Below, piece by piece: positions 48,709 to 57,864 of a DNA stretch of 64,000 nt. Under the pieces are notes generated by a model that worked only from the letters and a program-made list of their open reading frames with translations, searched no databases and was not told the origin of the DNA. Source of the DNA: Pseudomonas sp. ML2-2023-3 (GTDB lineage: Bacteria; Pseudomonadota; Gammaproteobacteria; Pseudomonadales; Pseudomonadaceae); NCBI RefSeq assembly GCF_037055275.1, contig NZ_CP146343.1, positions 196,001 to 260,000 on the forward strand, written 5' to 3'. Both the position numbers and the translations under genes were made by a program. How positions within the stretch are numbered: the first letter of the stretch is position 1; each line of letters starts with the position of its first letter.

Positions 48709-50787
48709 ATGAAATATTTCGTACCTGCTCACGTTGCCCTGTTACTGCCTGGCCTCTGCCTGACACCCATCCTCAGCGCAGCTCCCCTTGAACTGGACCC
48801 CAGCGTCATCACCGGCTCGCGCAGCACCAGCCCGAGTTTCGACCTGCCGTACTCGGTCGACAGCATTAACCAGGAGCAAATCAAGGATGGCCAGCTAGGC
48901 ATCAATGCCTCCGAGGTGCTGTCCCGCGTGCCAGGGCTGGTGGTGCAAAACCGTCAGAACTACGCCCAGGATCTGCAGATCTCGTCCCGTGGCTTTGGCG
49001 CCCGCTCGGCGTTTGGTGTACGTGGCATCAAGTTGATTGCCGATGGCATTCCAGCCAGCACCCCGGACGGCCAGGGGCAGGCGGCGACCTTCAACCTCGA
49101 CACCGCCGAGCGCATTGAAGTACTGCGCGGCCCGGCAGCCACCCTGTACGGCAGCAACGCCGGTGGCGTGATCCAGATGTTCTCCCGCGACGGCGAAGGT
49201 CCGCCGCGCATTGGCGCTGAAACCCTGATCGGCAGCGACGGCATGAACAAGAACCACCTCACCGCCGAGGGCGCCACGGATGACGTGGGCTTTGTGCTTG
49301 ACGCCTCGCGCATGGACACCGACGGCTACCGCGACCACAGTGCCGCTCGCCGCGACCAGACGTTTGCCAAGCTCAACCTCAAGCCCGATGAAGACAGCAA
49401 GCTGGCGCTGATCTACAGCAGCCTTGAGCAGAACGGCACGCAAGACCCGCTGGGCCAAAGCTGGGCCGCCTACAAGGCCGACCCGCGCTCGGTAACGCCA
49501 AACGCCCTGACCTACAACACCCGTAAAAGCATCGACCATCAACAATTGGGGATGAACTACGAGCGCTATATCGGCGACGCGACCCTGCAGGTCAATGCCT
49601 ATACCGGCACCCGGAGTGTGATTCAGTATCTGGCGATTCCCAAAGGAACGCCGGGTAACGAACAGGGCGGCGGCGTCGTTCAATTCGATCGCAAGTTCTA
49701 CGGCGGCAGCCTGCGCTGGTTGCAACCGGTGTATGGCGTGCCTGGGGACCTGACCCTGATCGGCGGCCTGGATTTCGACCAGAGCCAGGACAGCCGTCAC
49801 GGCTATAACAATTATCTGGGCAACCAATTGGGGGTCAAAGGCGCACTGGTGCGCGATGAAGTGGACACCGCCCGCAGCCTCGACCCGTATGTGCAGGCCA
49901 ACTGGGCGCTGGACAACTGGACCGTGCAGGCCGGCTTGCGCTACAGCACCATGGAAATGGACGTCGATGATCAATTTTTGAGCAACGGCGACGACAGCGG
50001 CACCAAACGCTATGAAAAAGCCACGCCGTCGATGAGCGTGATGTACGCCTTCACTCCTGAGCTGCATGGCTATGTCAGCGCGGGCAAGGGCTTTGAAACG
50101 CCGACACAGGCAGAGCTGGCTTATGCGCCAGGCGGAAAAGGTTTCAACTTTGGCCTCAAGCCCTCTGAAAGCACTCAGTACGAAATTGGCTTGAAGGCAC
50201 AGATCAACAACACCCGAATTAATGCTGCTGTGTTCCAGATCACCACTGAAGATGAGCTGGTAATAGAAAGTTCAAAAGACGGGCGCACTGTTTACCAAAA
50301 CGCTGGCCGCACCCTGCGCCGGGGCTTTGAACTGGGCATCGAAAGCCAGCTGGCCGAGCATTGGACCTCAACCCTGGCCTATACCCGTCTGCAAGCGACC
50401 TACGACAGTGACTTTGCCAGCACCAAAGGCACGGTCGACAAAGGCAACTACTTGCCCGGTGTTCCACAGACCACGCTGTTTGCCGAAGTGAACTGGAAAC
50501 CGGTGGATTGGCTCAGCACCGCCGTTGAAGGCATGTACCGCAGCAAGGTGTATGTCGAAGACACCAACACCGCCAAGGCAGCTCCGGCCTACACCGTATT
50601 CAACTGGCGGGCGAAGTTTGAGCAGAAGGTGGAACACTGGACCTTCCACCAGACGTTGCGCCTGGACAACCTGCTGGACCGTCAGTACGTGGGTTCGGTG
50701 ATCGTGGCGGACGGTAACAGCCGCTTCTACGAAGCCGCGCCGGGACGGTCGTGGTATGCCGGAGCCGGAGCCCAGTACAGCTTCTGA
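48709..50787 (+). CDS. TonB-dependent outer-membrane receptor, YncD/PqqU-like
   Basis: A 692-residue receptor with a signal peptide (MKYFVPAHVALLLPGLCLTP region, cleavage near SAAP). A TonB-box-like DPSVITGSR follows, then the plug domain (SEVLSRVPGLVVQNRQNYAQ) and a 22-strand barrel ending in YSF. The plug sequence SRGFGARSAFGVRG and IPASTPDGQGQ strongly recall E. coli YncD, recently identified as the pyrroloquinoline quinone receptor PqqU; a PQQ role here is inference. ATG 48709 is preferred over TTG 48667, which would bury the signal peptide. No Fur box was seen. It lies with the interrupted giant gene between wapO and wapQ, opposite in strand to both. Confidence 0.85.
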   Translation: MKYFVPAHVALLLPGLCLTPILSAAPLELDPSVITGSRSTSPSFDLPYSVDSINQEQIKDGQLGINASEVLSRVPGLVVQNRQNYAQDLQISSRGFGARSAFGVRGIKLIADGIPASTPDGQGQAATFNLDTAERIEVLRGPAATLYGSNAGGVIQMFSRDGEGPPRIGAETLIGSDGMNKNHLTAEGATDDVGFVLDASRMDTDGYRDHSAARRDQTFAKLNLKPDEDSKLALIYSSLEQNGTQDPLGQSWAAYKADPRSVTPNALTYNTRKSIDHQQLGMNYERYIGDATLQVNAYTGTRSVIQYLAIPKGTPGNEQGGGVVQFDRKFYGGSLRWLQPVYGVPGDLTLIGGLDFDQSQDSRHGYNNYLGNQLGVKGALVRDEVDTARSLDPYVQANWALDNWTVQAGLRYSTMEMDVDDQFLSNGDDSGTKRYEKATPSMSVMYAFTPELHGYVSAGKGFETPTQAELAYAPGGKGFNFGLKPSESTQYEIGLKAQINNTRINAAVFQITTEDELVIESSKDGRTVYQNAGRTLRRGFELGIESQLAEHWTSTLAYTRLQATYDSDFASTKGTVDKGNYLPGVPQTTLFAEVNWKPVDWLSTAVEGMYRSKVYVEDTNTAKAAPAYTVFNWRAKFEQKVEHWTFHQTLRLDNLLDRQYVGSVIVADGNSRFYEAAPGRSWYAGAGAQYSF

Positions 50788-50804
50788 CAGCACGGGCACG
50801 CTCC

Positions 50805-50891
50805 TGTGGGAGCGGGCTTGCTCGCGATGGCATCAACGCGGTCAGCCTGACAGGCCGCAGCGCTTGCATCGCGAGCAAGCCTGCTCCCACA
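50805..50891. repeat. REP pair (inverted)
   Basis: TGTGGGAGCGGGCTTGCTCG+CGAT at 50805-50828 and its inverted copy at 50868-50891 with one substitution, in the gap between the convergent receptor and wapQ genes. Nearly identical to the pair at 16786. Confidence 0.92.
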
Positions 50892-50896
50892 GAGTC

Positions 50897-52339
50897 TTAG
50901 CCAAGGTCTTTGGGCAAGCGCCCGTCAATCAGCTGATACAACGCACTGTCCACCGGCCAGTTGCGCATAAAGCGCGCCCGGTCACGGGCGTACGCGGTGG
51001 CGAAACTCCTCAGGCTGGCGTGCTGGCACATCGAGTCCAGATCGATCAATGCCCAACGGCCATCATCCCAGAACACGTTATGCCCCTTGAGGTCACCGTG
51101 GCTGATGCGCTCGCGGATCAAATCGGCAAACAGATGATCCAGCGCCTGAAGTTCGGACTCCGGCGCATCCCCCCGCTCAACATAGGGTGCAAAACGCTCG
51201 ATGATGTCCGGCCCCGGCAAAAACTCTGTCACCAGATACGCCTTGCCCCGCAACCACAGAAAACGGGTTTCCAGCAGTGCCAGCGGCTTGGGCGTGGCAA
51301 TGCCCAGTAACGCCAGTCGATTGCCCTCGCGCCATGAGTGCCAGGCACGGCTCGGGCGCCAGAAGCGTTTAAGCCAGTGGGCAAAACCCTTGATGTTGTA
51401 GCGTTTGACCACCAGGGTGCGGCCCGCCACTTCAACCTTGCCGACACTGGCCGCGCCACCGGTTTTATACAAGTGGCCCTGATCCAGCAAGGCATCGGCG
51501 TGAGCCAGAACCGGCAGCATCGCAGGCTCTTCTTCACGGCGAATCGCACGCAGGACAAAGGCGGTGCGCTCAACGCTGAACAACGAGCAGTCGCGACCCA
51601 CCTTGTTCAAGAAATCATTCAGGCGCCAGGCACGAACCTTCTCGATCTGCTTGAGCAGCGCTTCGAGCGGCAAGGCGTGCTCACCATTGCTGAGCAGGTA
51701 GTGCACCAGCAACTCTTCGATAAATGGCTCAAGGCTTTTAGGCAACTGAGCGAAGAACACGCCGAGGTTTTCCAGGACTTTTTGTCGCGACAGCGGCTTG
51801 CCGGCTTCTTCGACGCAAATACCCGCGCCATCGATCAAGTACAGTTTGGCGCCCTGACGCAACAGGTTGTCCAGGTGCAGGTCTTCCTGCCAGAGGCCCT
51901 TGAGGTGCATCTGGCCAATGGCAGCCAGCGCCTGGGCCAGTACGGCCACTTGCTCATCTGCCAAAACCGGCAGCGACTGCACCGCGCCCCAGGCGTCACC
52001 CAGGCTCTGGGCATTTTCCAGAAACTCGAACAGCAACCAGCCGCCCTCGCCTTCCTGCAAACCATCAGCCAGTAACTTCGGCGTGGTCAAACCTTGATCA
52101 GCCAGCAGGCGCACACCCGTCAACTCTCGCTGGAAGTTGCGCGCAGCCTTGCTCCCAACCATCAATTTGGCCAGCACCGTACGCCCGCGCCACACCCCGG
52201 CGCCTACGTAACGCTGCCCGGGCAATACCCGCAACAAGCTCAGCAGTTGCAATTGCGCAGGCCCGGCCGCGTCGGCCAGTTCGATACTCAGCGGCAAGCC
52301 CGGCGCACGACCCGCCTTTTGCAGTTCGGACAAACGCAT
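50897..52339 (-). CDS. wapQ: Double-domain LPS core kinase (WapQ-like)
   Basis: A 480-residue protein made of two lipopolysaccharide-kinase (InaA/RIO-like) folds. The first, residues of about 1-240, has the loop GLWQEDLHLDNLL and LYLIDGAGI. The second, about 250-470, has RISHGDLKGHNVFW and ALIDLDSM. Both keep the catalytic Asp and the metal Asp, so both could be active. It corresponds by length and position to P. aeruginosa WapQ, thought to phosphorylate inner-core heptose. Last gene of the waaF operon; its start shares one base with the preceding InaA-type gene (TGATG). Confidence 0.85.
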   Translation of the reverse strand: MRLSELQKAGRAPGLPLSIELADAAGPAQLQLLSLLRVLPGQRYVGAGVWRGRTVLAKLMVGSKAARNFQRELTGVRLLADQGLTTPKLLADGLQEGEGGWLLFEFLENAQSLGDAWGAVQSLPVLADEQVAVLAQALAAIGQMHLKGLWQEDLHLDNLLRQGAKLYLIDGAGICVEEAGKPLSRQKVLENLGVFFAQLPKSLEPFIEELLVHYLLSNGEHALPLEALLKQIEKVRAWRLNDFLNKVGRDCSLFSVERTAFVLRAIRREEEPAMLPVLAHADALLDQGHLYKTGGAASVGKVEVAGRTLVVKRYNIKGFAHWLKRFWRPSRAWHSWREGNRLALLGIATPKPLALLETRFLWLRGKAYLVTEFLPGPDIIERFAPYVERGDAPESELQALDHLFADLIRERISHGDLKGHNVFWDDGRWALIDLDSMCQHASLRSFATAYARDRARFMRNWPVDSALYQLIDGRLPKDLG

Positions 52340-53091
52340 CAGCGCGCTCCCTTGTGGCTGCGACGCACGTTCAGTCGCGCCAGCCAGGCATCCACCAGAC
52401 CACTGTCGACAGGCTGATCCAGATAGGCAGCGAGCAACACCCGCACCTCGGCATCGCTCCAGGCATGGGCCCGACGCAGCAACGGCTCGATGTCCTTGAC
52501 CCGGTCACGCTGGCCCAGCAACAAAGGCCGGGTTTTCTCCAGATCGATCAATTGGGCGCGATAACCCAAGCCGTCAGCCTGCAAGAAAATGTGCTTGGGA
52601 TAAAAGCAGCCATGAACCTGACGCGCAGCGTGCAGGCGACGCGCCAACAGGCCGCATTCACGCAAAATTGCCTGCTGCTGCTCAGGGGTCAGTTGCGGCC
52701 ATTGTTCAAGCAACGAATCGAGGTCATTCCAGCCATCCAGCGCACGGGTCATGAGCACCGCGCGATGTTCGCCAGGCACTTTCCGCTCGCCAAAAAACAC
52801 CGCTTCCAGCGCCGGAATACCCATTTGCTGATAACGCTGAATATTACGAAATTCGCGGGCGAAGCTCGGCTCGCCCAATGGCCGGTGCAGGGTACGGGTC
52901 AGGTAGTTGCTTTGACGCTTGAGGTAAAAGCCCTGGCCTTCGAGGTCCATGCGAAACACGCTGCTCCAGCCACCACCGCTGGTGTTGGGCTCGTCCACGG
53001 CTTCCAGTTGCACAGCCCACAGCGCATCGAAGTCGGCCAGTCCGTTGCGCTCAAGCAAAGCCCGATCCGCATCCGCTAAAAAATCAGTCAT
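52339..53091 (-). CDS. InaA-type LPS kinase-fold protein, catalytic Asp apparently replaced
   Basis: A 250-residue protein with the lipopolysaccharide kinase (Kdo/WaaP, InaA) fold: the Gly-rich and Lys region FYLKRQSNYLTRTLHRPLGE, RRLHAARQVHGCFYPKHIFL as catalytic loop, and QLIDLEKTRP as metal-binding motif. In the loop the residue aligned with the HRD Asp of WaaP reads Cys (HGC), as I recall is usual in InaA proteins, so this may be a regulatory or chaperone-like member. Corresponds by position to PA5007. Coupled at both ends: it overlaps wapP by four bases and wapQ by one. Confidence 0.82.
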   Translation of the reverse strand: MTDFLADADRALLERNGLADFDALWAVQLEAVDEPNTSGGGWSSVFRMDLEGQGFYLKRQSNYLTRTLHRPLGEPSFAREFRNIQRYQQMGIPALEAVFFGERKVPGEHRAVLMTRALDGWNDLDSLLEQWPQLTPEQQQAILRECGLLARRLHAARQVHGCFYPKHIFLQADGLGYRAQLIDLEKTRPLLLGQRDRVKDIEPLLRRAHAWSDAEVRVLLAAYLDQPVDSGLVDAWLARLNVRRSHKGAR

Positions 53092-53822
53092 TCCCGGCCC
53101 TCAAAAAAACGCACGATATGACGAACACGCTCCTTGTCCGCCGCATTGAGCGTAGTGCGCCCGGTGTATTGGAAATAGAAACGCAAACGCTGGGTGTAGG
53201 ACAAATGGTACTTGGCCACTTTGTCGAGGCACGCCAGGTCTTTGGTGATGCGGTACTTGAGCCAGAAACCGCGCCAGAAGTCACCGTTCGGGCAGTCGAT
53301 CAAAAACAGCTTGGGCTGATCGTCGACCAGCAGGTTTCGCCACTTCAGATCGTTATGGGTAAAGCGATGGTTGTGCATGATCCGGGTGCATTTCGCCAAC
53401 TGGCGGCTGACGCAGTCGACCCAGGCACGGTCCTTGAGCAACGGATCATGGTGGTCCGCCAGTTCGGACAAATCGCGGGTATTGGGCAGCTCACGGGTGA
53501 TCATGGCGCCACGGGAGTAGGCAAAGCCACTGCGCTCAAGGCCCCATGCCACGACTTCGGCGGTGGGAATGCCCCACTTGTCGAAACGCTTGAGGTTCTG
53601 CCATTCGGATTTGACCCGAGGGCGGCCCAGATAGCGGCGCAAGCCCTTGCCCGCACCGGTATAGCGCTTGACGTAATAATTGACGCCATCGCGCTGCACA
53701 CGGATCACTTCCGAAAGAGGATCGCGGGTCAGGTGCTCGCCCTGGAGGGCAAATACCGCTTCCAGACTGCCAAAATCAGAAGCGAGTGCACTGTAAGCGG
53801 GTTCAAGATTCCAACCCGCCAT
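53088..53822 (-). CDS. wapP: LPS core kinase WapP
   Basis: A 244-residue kinase of the lipopolysaccharide kinase family with ATP-site VNYYVKRYTG, the catalytic loop RFTHNDLKWRNLLV (Asp kept) and LFLIDCPNGDF. Homologues phosphorylate heptose II of the inner core after WaaP. The length matches P. aeruginosa WapP as I recall it. It shares a base with waaP upstream (TAATG) and overlaps the following InaA-type gene by four bases. Confidence 0.88.
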   Translation of the reverse strand: MAGWNLEPAYSALASDFGSLEAVFALQGEHLTRDPLSEVIRVQRDGVNYYVKRYTGAGKGLRRYLGRPRVKSEWQNLKRFDKWGIPTAEVVAWGLERSGFAYSRGAMITRELPNTRDLSELADHHDPLLKDRAWVDCVSRQLAKCTRIMHNHRFTHNDLKWRNLLVDDQPKLFLIDCPNGDFWRGFWLKYRITKDLACLDKVAKYHLSYTQRLRFYFQYTGRTTLNAADKERVRHIVRFFEGRE

Positions 53823-54628
53823 TACAGTGCATCCCCATAACGTAGTTTGCGTTCATAAAGCTTGCTCGCCTTGCCTTCCAGCCACGCCAGCAGGCGGGCT
53901 TCTTCGCGCAGGATCTGACGCAGCGGCATCTGGAAGTAACCCCGCAGGAAGCGCAGCTTGTCCCGTTGGGTCAGGCCAATGTCCAGCGCCGAAAAGTACA
54001 GCGCGGCCAGGTCCTTGTTGCGCCAGCGCTTGCTGATGACCGGTCGAACCTGGGCACGGTGCAGGTCAATGACCGACAGGCGGAAGTCCTTGGCCGTGAC
54101 CGGTTTGTCGGTGTGCAACAAAAAGTGGCAGATGTAGCAGTCGCGATGGTTAACCCCGGCGCGGTGCATCATGCCGGTCATGCGCGCCACTTCGGCGATC
54201 AGCCCATGCTTGAGGGCTGGCTGTGGCGGCTGCTTGATCCAGTTGAGGCTGAAGTCTTCGAGGCTGACCGTAGGTGCCAGCTCTTCGGTGATGATGAACG
54301 AGTGCTGCCCCGCCGGATTACTGCCCTTTTCGCCATACGCGACGGTGGTCATGGTGGGTACGCCGACTTCGTGAAGACGCTTGATTGCCCGCCATTCCTG
54401 GCCCGCGCCCAGCACTGGCAGCTTGGCCGTGAGCAGGTTTTTGAACACCTCACCCCAGCCAATGCCACGGTGGATTTTCACAAAATAACCGCGGCCCCCG
54501 ACTTCAGTACGCAAGGTACGTCGGCCATCCAGCTCGCGGTAAACCTCGCCCTCCAGGCGCTCGACTTCGGTGAACGCATCGCGTCCTGCCCACAAGCTCT
54601 TGAACGGTTCGGCAAGAATCAGTTTCAT
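53822..54628 (-). CDS. waaP: LPS core heptose(I) kinase WaaP (RfaP)
   Basis: Phosphorylates heptose I of the inner core, a step essential for outer-membrane integrity in Pseudomonas. The 268-residue protein has the N-terminal LAEPFKSLWAGRDAF, the ATP-binding VGGRGYFVKIHRG, the catalytic loop NHRDCYICHFLLHT with its Asp intact, and LSVIDLHRAQVRP. These fit the WaaP family in length and order. Shares one base with waaG upstream and one with wapP downstream, so translation is coupled through the operon. Confidence 0.95.
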   Translation of the reverse strand: MKLILAEPFKSLWAGRDAFTEVERLEGEVYRELDGRRTLRTEVGGRGYFVKIHRGIGWGEVFKNLLTAKLPVLGAGQEWRAIKRLHEVGVPTMTTVAYGEKGSNPAGQHSFIITEELAPTVSLEDFSLNWIKQPPQPALKHGLIAEVARMTGMMHRAGVNHRDCYICHFLLHTDKPVTAKDFRLSVIDLHRAQVRPVISKRWRNKDLAALYFSALDIGLTQRDKLRFLRGYFQMPLRQILREEARLLAWLEGKASKLYERKLRYGDAL

Positions 54629-55749
54629 CAGTGTTGCTCCGCCAGAATCACATCCGCAGCGTGCTGCGGCATGCTGTAGAGGTCGGCCGTCTGCGCGTAG
54701 GCCAGGCCGTTTTGGCTCCAGGCCGCGCGCGCAGCATCGTCGGACAACATGCGTGTCAGGTATTCATTGAGTTGCGCCTGCTCGAACGGCTCGTCCAGTA
54801 CACGGCCGCAATCGGCGTCGCTGATGTAATGGGCGTAGCCACAGACGGCGCTGACCAGCACCGGCAACCCTGCCACCAGCGCTTCAAGCAGCACGGTGCC
54901 GGTGTTTTCGTTATAGGCCGGGTGAATCAGCAGGTCTGCGCCCAGCAGGAAGCGCGGGATATCGCTGCGCCCCTTGAGGAACTGCACGTGATCGCCCAGC
55001 CCCAGCGTGGCGCTCTGTAATTGAAAGACTTTGGGATCGTCCTGGCCAATGACAAACAGCCTGGTGCGCTTTTTAAGCTCGCCCGGCAACGCCGCCAGGG
55101 CTTTAAGGCTGCGATCGACGCCTTTGGTCTTGAACCCGGAACCGATCTGCACCATCAGCAGGTCGTCGTCTGCCAGGTTGAATTCACGCCGGAACCCGGC
55201 GCGAATCTCGGCTGCATTGGCGGGCGCACGACGGTCCAGAGCAATGCCCGGCGGCAACAGGTGGAAGCGCTCGAGCGGCGTGTCGTAATGCTTGATAAAC
55301 AGCGGCTGCTGGACTTCGGAAATCATCAGGATTTCAGTCTTGGCGTTCTTGTCGAACACTGCCCGCTCGTATTCGGCAAAGTGCTTGTAACGCTTGAAGA
55401 AGCGATAGAACGAATGGCGCAGGTTTTGCGCCTTGTCTTCAAAACAGCCGTCGGCCGCGTAGTACACGTCCAGCCCCGGCATTTTATTGAAGCCGACTAG
55501 GCGGTCCACCGGGCGTTTGGCCAGGTCGGCCTGCATCCAGGCGAGCATTTTTTCGTTGCGGGTATGGTTGTGGAACGCCTTGACCGGCGCCACCAGCACT
55601 TCAAAACCGGGGGGAATGTCACCCTCCCAAATCATGGTGTAGACGCGAATTTGATGGCCACGTTTCTGGCACTCCAGCGCAATGCGCATGAAATCGCGTT
55701 GCAGCCCGCCAAACGGGAAATATTTGTATAGCACAAAAGCCAGTTGCAT
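54628..55749 (-). CDS. waaG: LPS core glucosyltransferase WaaG-type (GT4)
   Basis: A 373-residue GT-B retaining glycosyltransferase that adds the first outer-core hexose (galactosamine-type in Pseudomonas, glucose in E. coli) to heptose. The N terminus MQLAFVLYKYFPFGGLQRDF is characteristic of WaaG, and the C-terminal donor site reads HPAYNENTGTVLLEALVAG. A membrane-associating basic patch (FYRFFKRYKHFAEYER) lies near residue 110. Overlaps waaC and waaP by one base each. Confidence 0.94.
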   Translation of the reverse strand: MQLAFVLYKYFPFGGLQRDFMRIALECQKRGHQIRVYTMIWEGDIPPGFEVLVAPVKAFHNHTRNEKMLAWMQADLAKRPVDRLVGFNKMPGLDVYYAADGCFEDKAQNLRHSFYRFFKRYKHFAEYERAVFDKNAKTEILMISEVQQPLFIKHYDTPLERFHLLPPGIALDRRAPANAAEIRAGFRREFNLADDDLLMVQIGSGFKTKGVDRSLKALAALPGELKKRTRLFVIGQDDPKVFQLQSATLGLGDHVQFLKGRSDIPRFLLGADLLIHPAYNENTGTVLLEALVAGLPVLVSAVCGYAHYISDADCGRVLDEPFEQAQLNEYLTRMLSDDAARAAWSQNGLAYAQTADLYSMPQHAADVILAEQH

Positions 55750-56810
55750 CAGCGCAGTTCCTCAGCCAGTAACAACGTGCTTAATCGACTCGCGACACGC
55801 TCAGGGTTCAAACGGGTGAAGCACAACGGCCACTCGTTTTTCAGATCAAACCGCTGCTGGTCCTGTGCAGTCGGAGTGTAGGTGCATTTTTTCTGCAGGC
55901 ACGGTGCGCACGGAAAATCGCTGGCCAGGTGGATTTGCACCTTGCCATAGGCACCGGTCAGGCCCGGATTGGTGGGGCCAAACAGGGAGATGGTCGGTAC
56001 ATCCAGCGCCGCCGCCAGATGCCCCAGCCCGGTATCGACCGCGACACAGGCGCTGGCGCTGGCCAGTACCTTGGCAACCCCCGCCAGATTCAGCTTGGGC
56101 AGCACCACTGCGTTGCTCAAACCGCTGGCAATGCGCTCGGCACGGGCCTTCTCTGCCGGGTTGCCCCAGGGCAAGCGCACTTCGACACCCATGTGCCCCA
56201 TGCGCAGGGCCAGGTCACGCCAGTACACTTCGGGCCAGTGCTTGGTGTCCCACGTGGTGCCGTGCAAGAACAATACGTAAGGCTTCTTGCGCGGTAATTC
56301 AATCAGGCGCTCAACGTCGAGACCATAATCACCCAACCCTTTGGGCAGGTCGTAGCCCAGCGCCACGGCAAACAATTGGCGTAAACGCTCGACCGCATGC
56401 TGCCCGCGAGCCACCGCCAGACGACGCTGATAAAAGCGGCTGGCCAGCGGTTCACGGGCTGAGTCTTTATCCAGACCGGCCACCGGGGCGTTTACATAGC
56501 GGGTCAGCCAGGCACTTTTGACCAGGCCCTGGGCATCGATCACCAGGTCGTATTGCTCGGCGCGCAGGCTTTGCTTGAAGCGACGCCACTCACCGCTCTT
56601 GATGGTTTCCCAGATATTTTTGCGCCAACGGCGAATCGCTACCGGAATAACCTTGCCCACTGCCGGGTGCCAGGTCGGAATTTCGGCAAAGCCTTCTTCC
56701 ACGACCCAGTCAAACGTGATGCCCGGAATCGCCCGCGCCGCATCGGTCAACGCGGGCAAGGCATGGATCACATCCCCAAGGGATGAGGTTTTGACCAACA
56801 GAACGCGCAC
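55749..56810 (-). CDS. waaC: ADP-heptose:LPS heptosyltransferase I
   Basis: Adds the first heptose to Kdo2-lipid A. The 353-residue GT9 protein starts MRVLLVKTSSLGDVIHALPA, the WaaC signature with the catalytic Asp after SLG. The donor-binding half has DTGLGHLAAALDVPTISLFG. The C terminus carries the FPCAPCLQKKCTY segment common in Pseudomonas WaaC. Its start directly abuts the waaF stop and it shares one base with waaG. Confidence 0.96.
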   Translation of the reverse strand: MRVLLVKTSSLGDVIHALPALTDAARAIPGITFDWVVEEGFAEIPTWHPAVGKVIPVAIRRWRKNIWETIKSGEWRRFKQSLRAEQYDLVIDAQGLVKSAWLTRYVNAPVAGLDKDSAREPLASRFYQRRLAVARGQHAVERLRQLFAVALGYDLPKGLGDYGLDVERLIELPRKKPYVLFLHGTTWDTKHWPEVYWRDLALRMGHMGVEVRLPWGNPAEKARAERIASGLSNAVVLPKLNLAGVAKVLASASACVAVDTGLGHLAAALDVPTISLFGPTNPGLTGAYGKVQIHLASDFPCAPCLQKKCTYTPTAQDQQRFDLKNEWPLCFTRLNPERVASRLSTLLLAEELR

Positions 56811-57845
56811 CTAGTTGACCTCGACCGGTGAGCCCTGCAAACGCTGCAAGGCTTCAACCACAGGCTGCGGCATCAGTTCGCGCAGGCAGTTGTAGTGGCC
56901 AAAGCGGCAGGTGCGATCAAAACACGGGCTGCACTCGAGCCCCAGGCGCACGATTTCGACCTTGTCGGCCAACGGCGGGGTAAAACCCGGCGATGTGGAG
57001 CCGTAGACCGCCACCAGCGGGCGGTTCAACGCAGCAGCCACGTGCATCAGCCCGGAGTCGTTGGATACCACGGCATCGGCGCACGACAGCAAATCAATGG
57101 CCTCGGCCAGCGAGGTCTCGCCGCTCAGGTTGACAGACTCTTCACGCAGCCCGGGGATCAACCGCGAGCGGATGTCTTCGCCCACAGCGTGATCGTTTTT
57201 GGAGCCGAACAACCACACCTGCCAGCCTTCGCGGATCTTTTGCTCGGCAACTTTGGCGTAGTGCTCGGACGGCCAGCGCTTGGACTCGCCAAACTCGGCA
57301 CCCGGGCACAGCGCCAGCACCGGGCGGTCCAGTTCCAGGCCAAATTTTGCCAGTGCGCCGGCACGGCTTTGCGGATCGATCTGCAAGGCCGGGCGCGGAT
57401 AAGGCTTGGGCAGGTCGGCACCCGGCTCATAGGCCAGCGCCATAAAACGCTCGATCATCAACGGGTAGCGTTCTTTGTCGAGTTTGCGCACATCGTTGAG
57501 CACGCCATAACGAAACTCGCCACGCCAGCCGGTGCGCTTGGGGATGCCCGCAAAGAACGGCACGAGGGCTGATTTCAGCGAGTTGGGCAGCAAGATTGCC
57601 TGATCGTATTGGCCCTTGAGGGACTTGCCGATCTTGCGTCGCGTGGCCAGTTCAAGCGCGCCGTGGCCGAGCGGAAAGCTCAAGGCCTTGCGCACTTGCG
57701 GCATGCGCTCAAGGATGGGCCGGCTCCACTCGGGGGCCAGCACATCGATTTCGCACTGCGGGTGGCGCTGCTTGAGGCACTGAAACAGTGTCTGCGCCAT
57801 CACCATGTCACCGACCCAGCTGGGCCCAACGATCAAAATATTCAT
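56811..57845 (-). CDS. waaF: ADP-heptose:LPS heptosyltransferase II
   Basis: Adds heptose II to heptose I. The 344-residue GT9 protein starts MNILIVGPSWVGDMVMAQTL, with the Asp characteristic of the family, and has the donor motif SNDSGLMHVAAALNRPLVAV. A Cys-bearing C terminus (CSPCFDRTCRFGHYNCL) is typical of WaaF. First gene of the waaF-waaC-waaG-waaP-wapP-InaA-wapQ operon, in which every junction abuts or overlaps. A terminator for ilvE lies just upstream, so its promoter must be in the short 57846-57903 gap or in the ilvE 3' end. Confidence 0.96.
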   Translation of the reverse strand: MNILIVGPSWVGDMVMAQTLFQCLKQRHPQCEIDVLAPEWSRPILERMPQVRKALSFPLGHGALELATRRKIGKSLKGQYDQAILLPNSLKSALVPFFAGIPKRTGWRGEFRYGVLNDVRKLDKERYPLMIERFMALAYEPGADLPKPYPRPALQIDPQSRAGALAKFGLELDRPVLALCPGAEFGESKRWPSEHYAKVAEQKIREGWQVWLFGSKNDHAVGEDIRSRLIPGLREESVNLSGETSLAEAIDLLSCADAVVSNDSGLMHVAAALNRPLVAVYGSTSPGFTPPLADKVEIVRLGLECSPCFDRTCRFGHYNCLRELMPQPVVEALQRLQGSPVEVN

Positions 57846-57864
57846 AAGTTTCCATAAACAAGCA

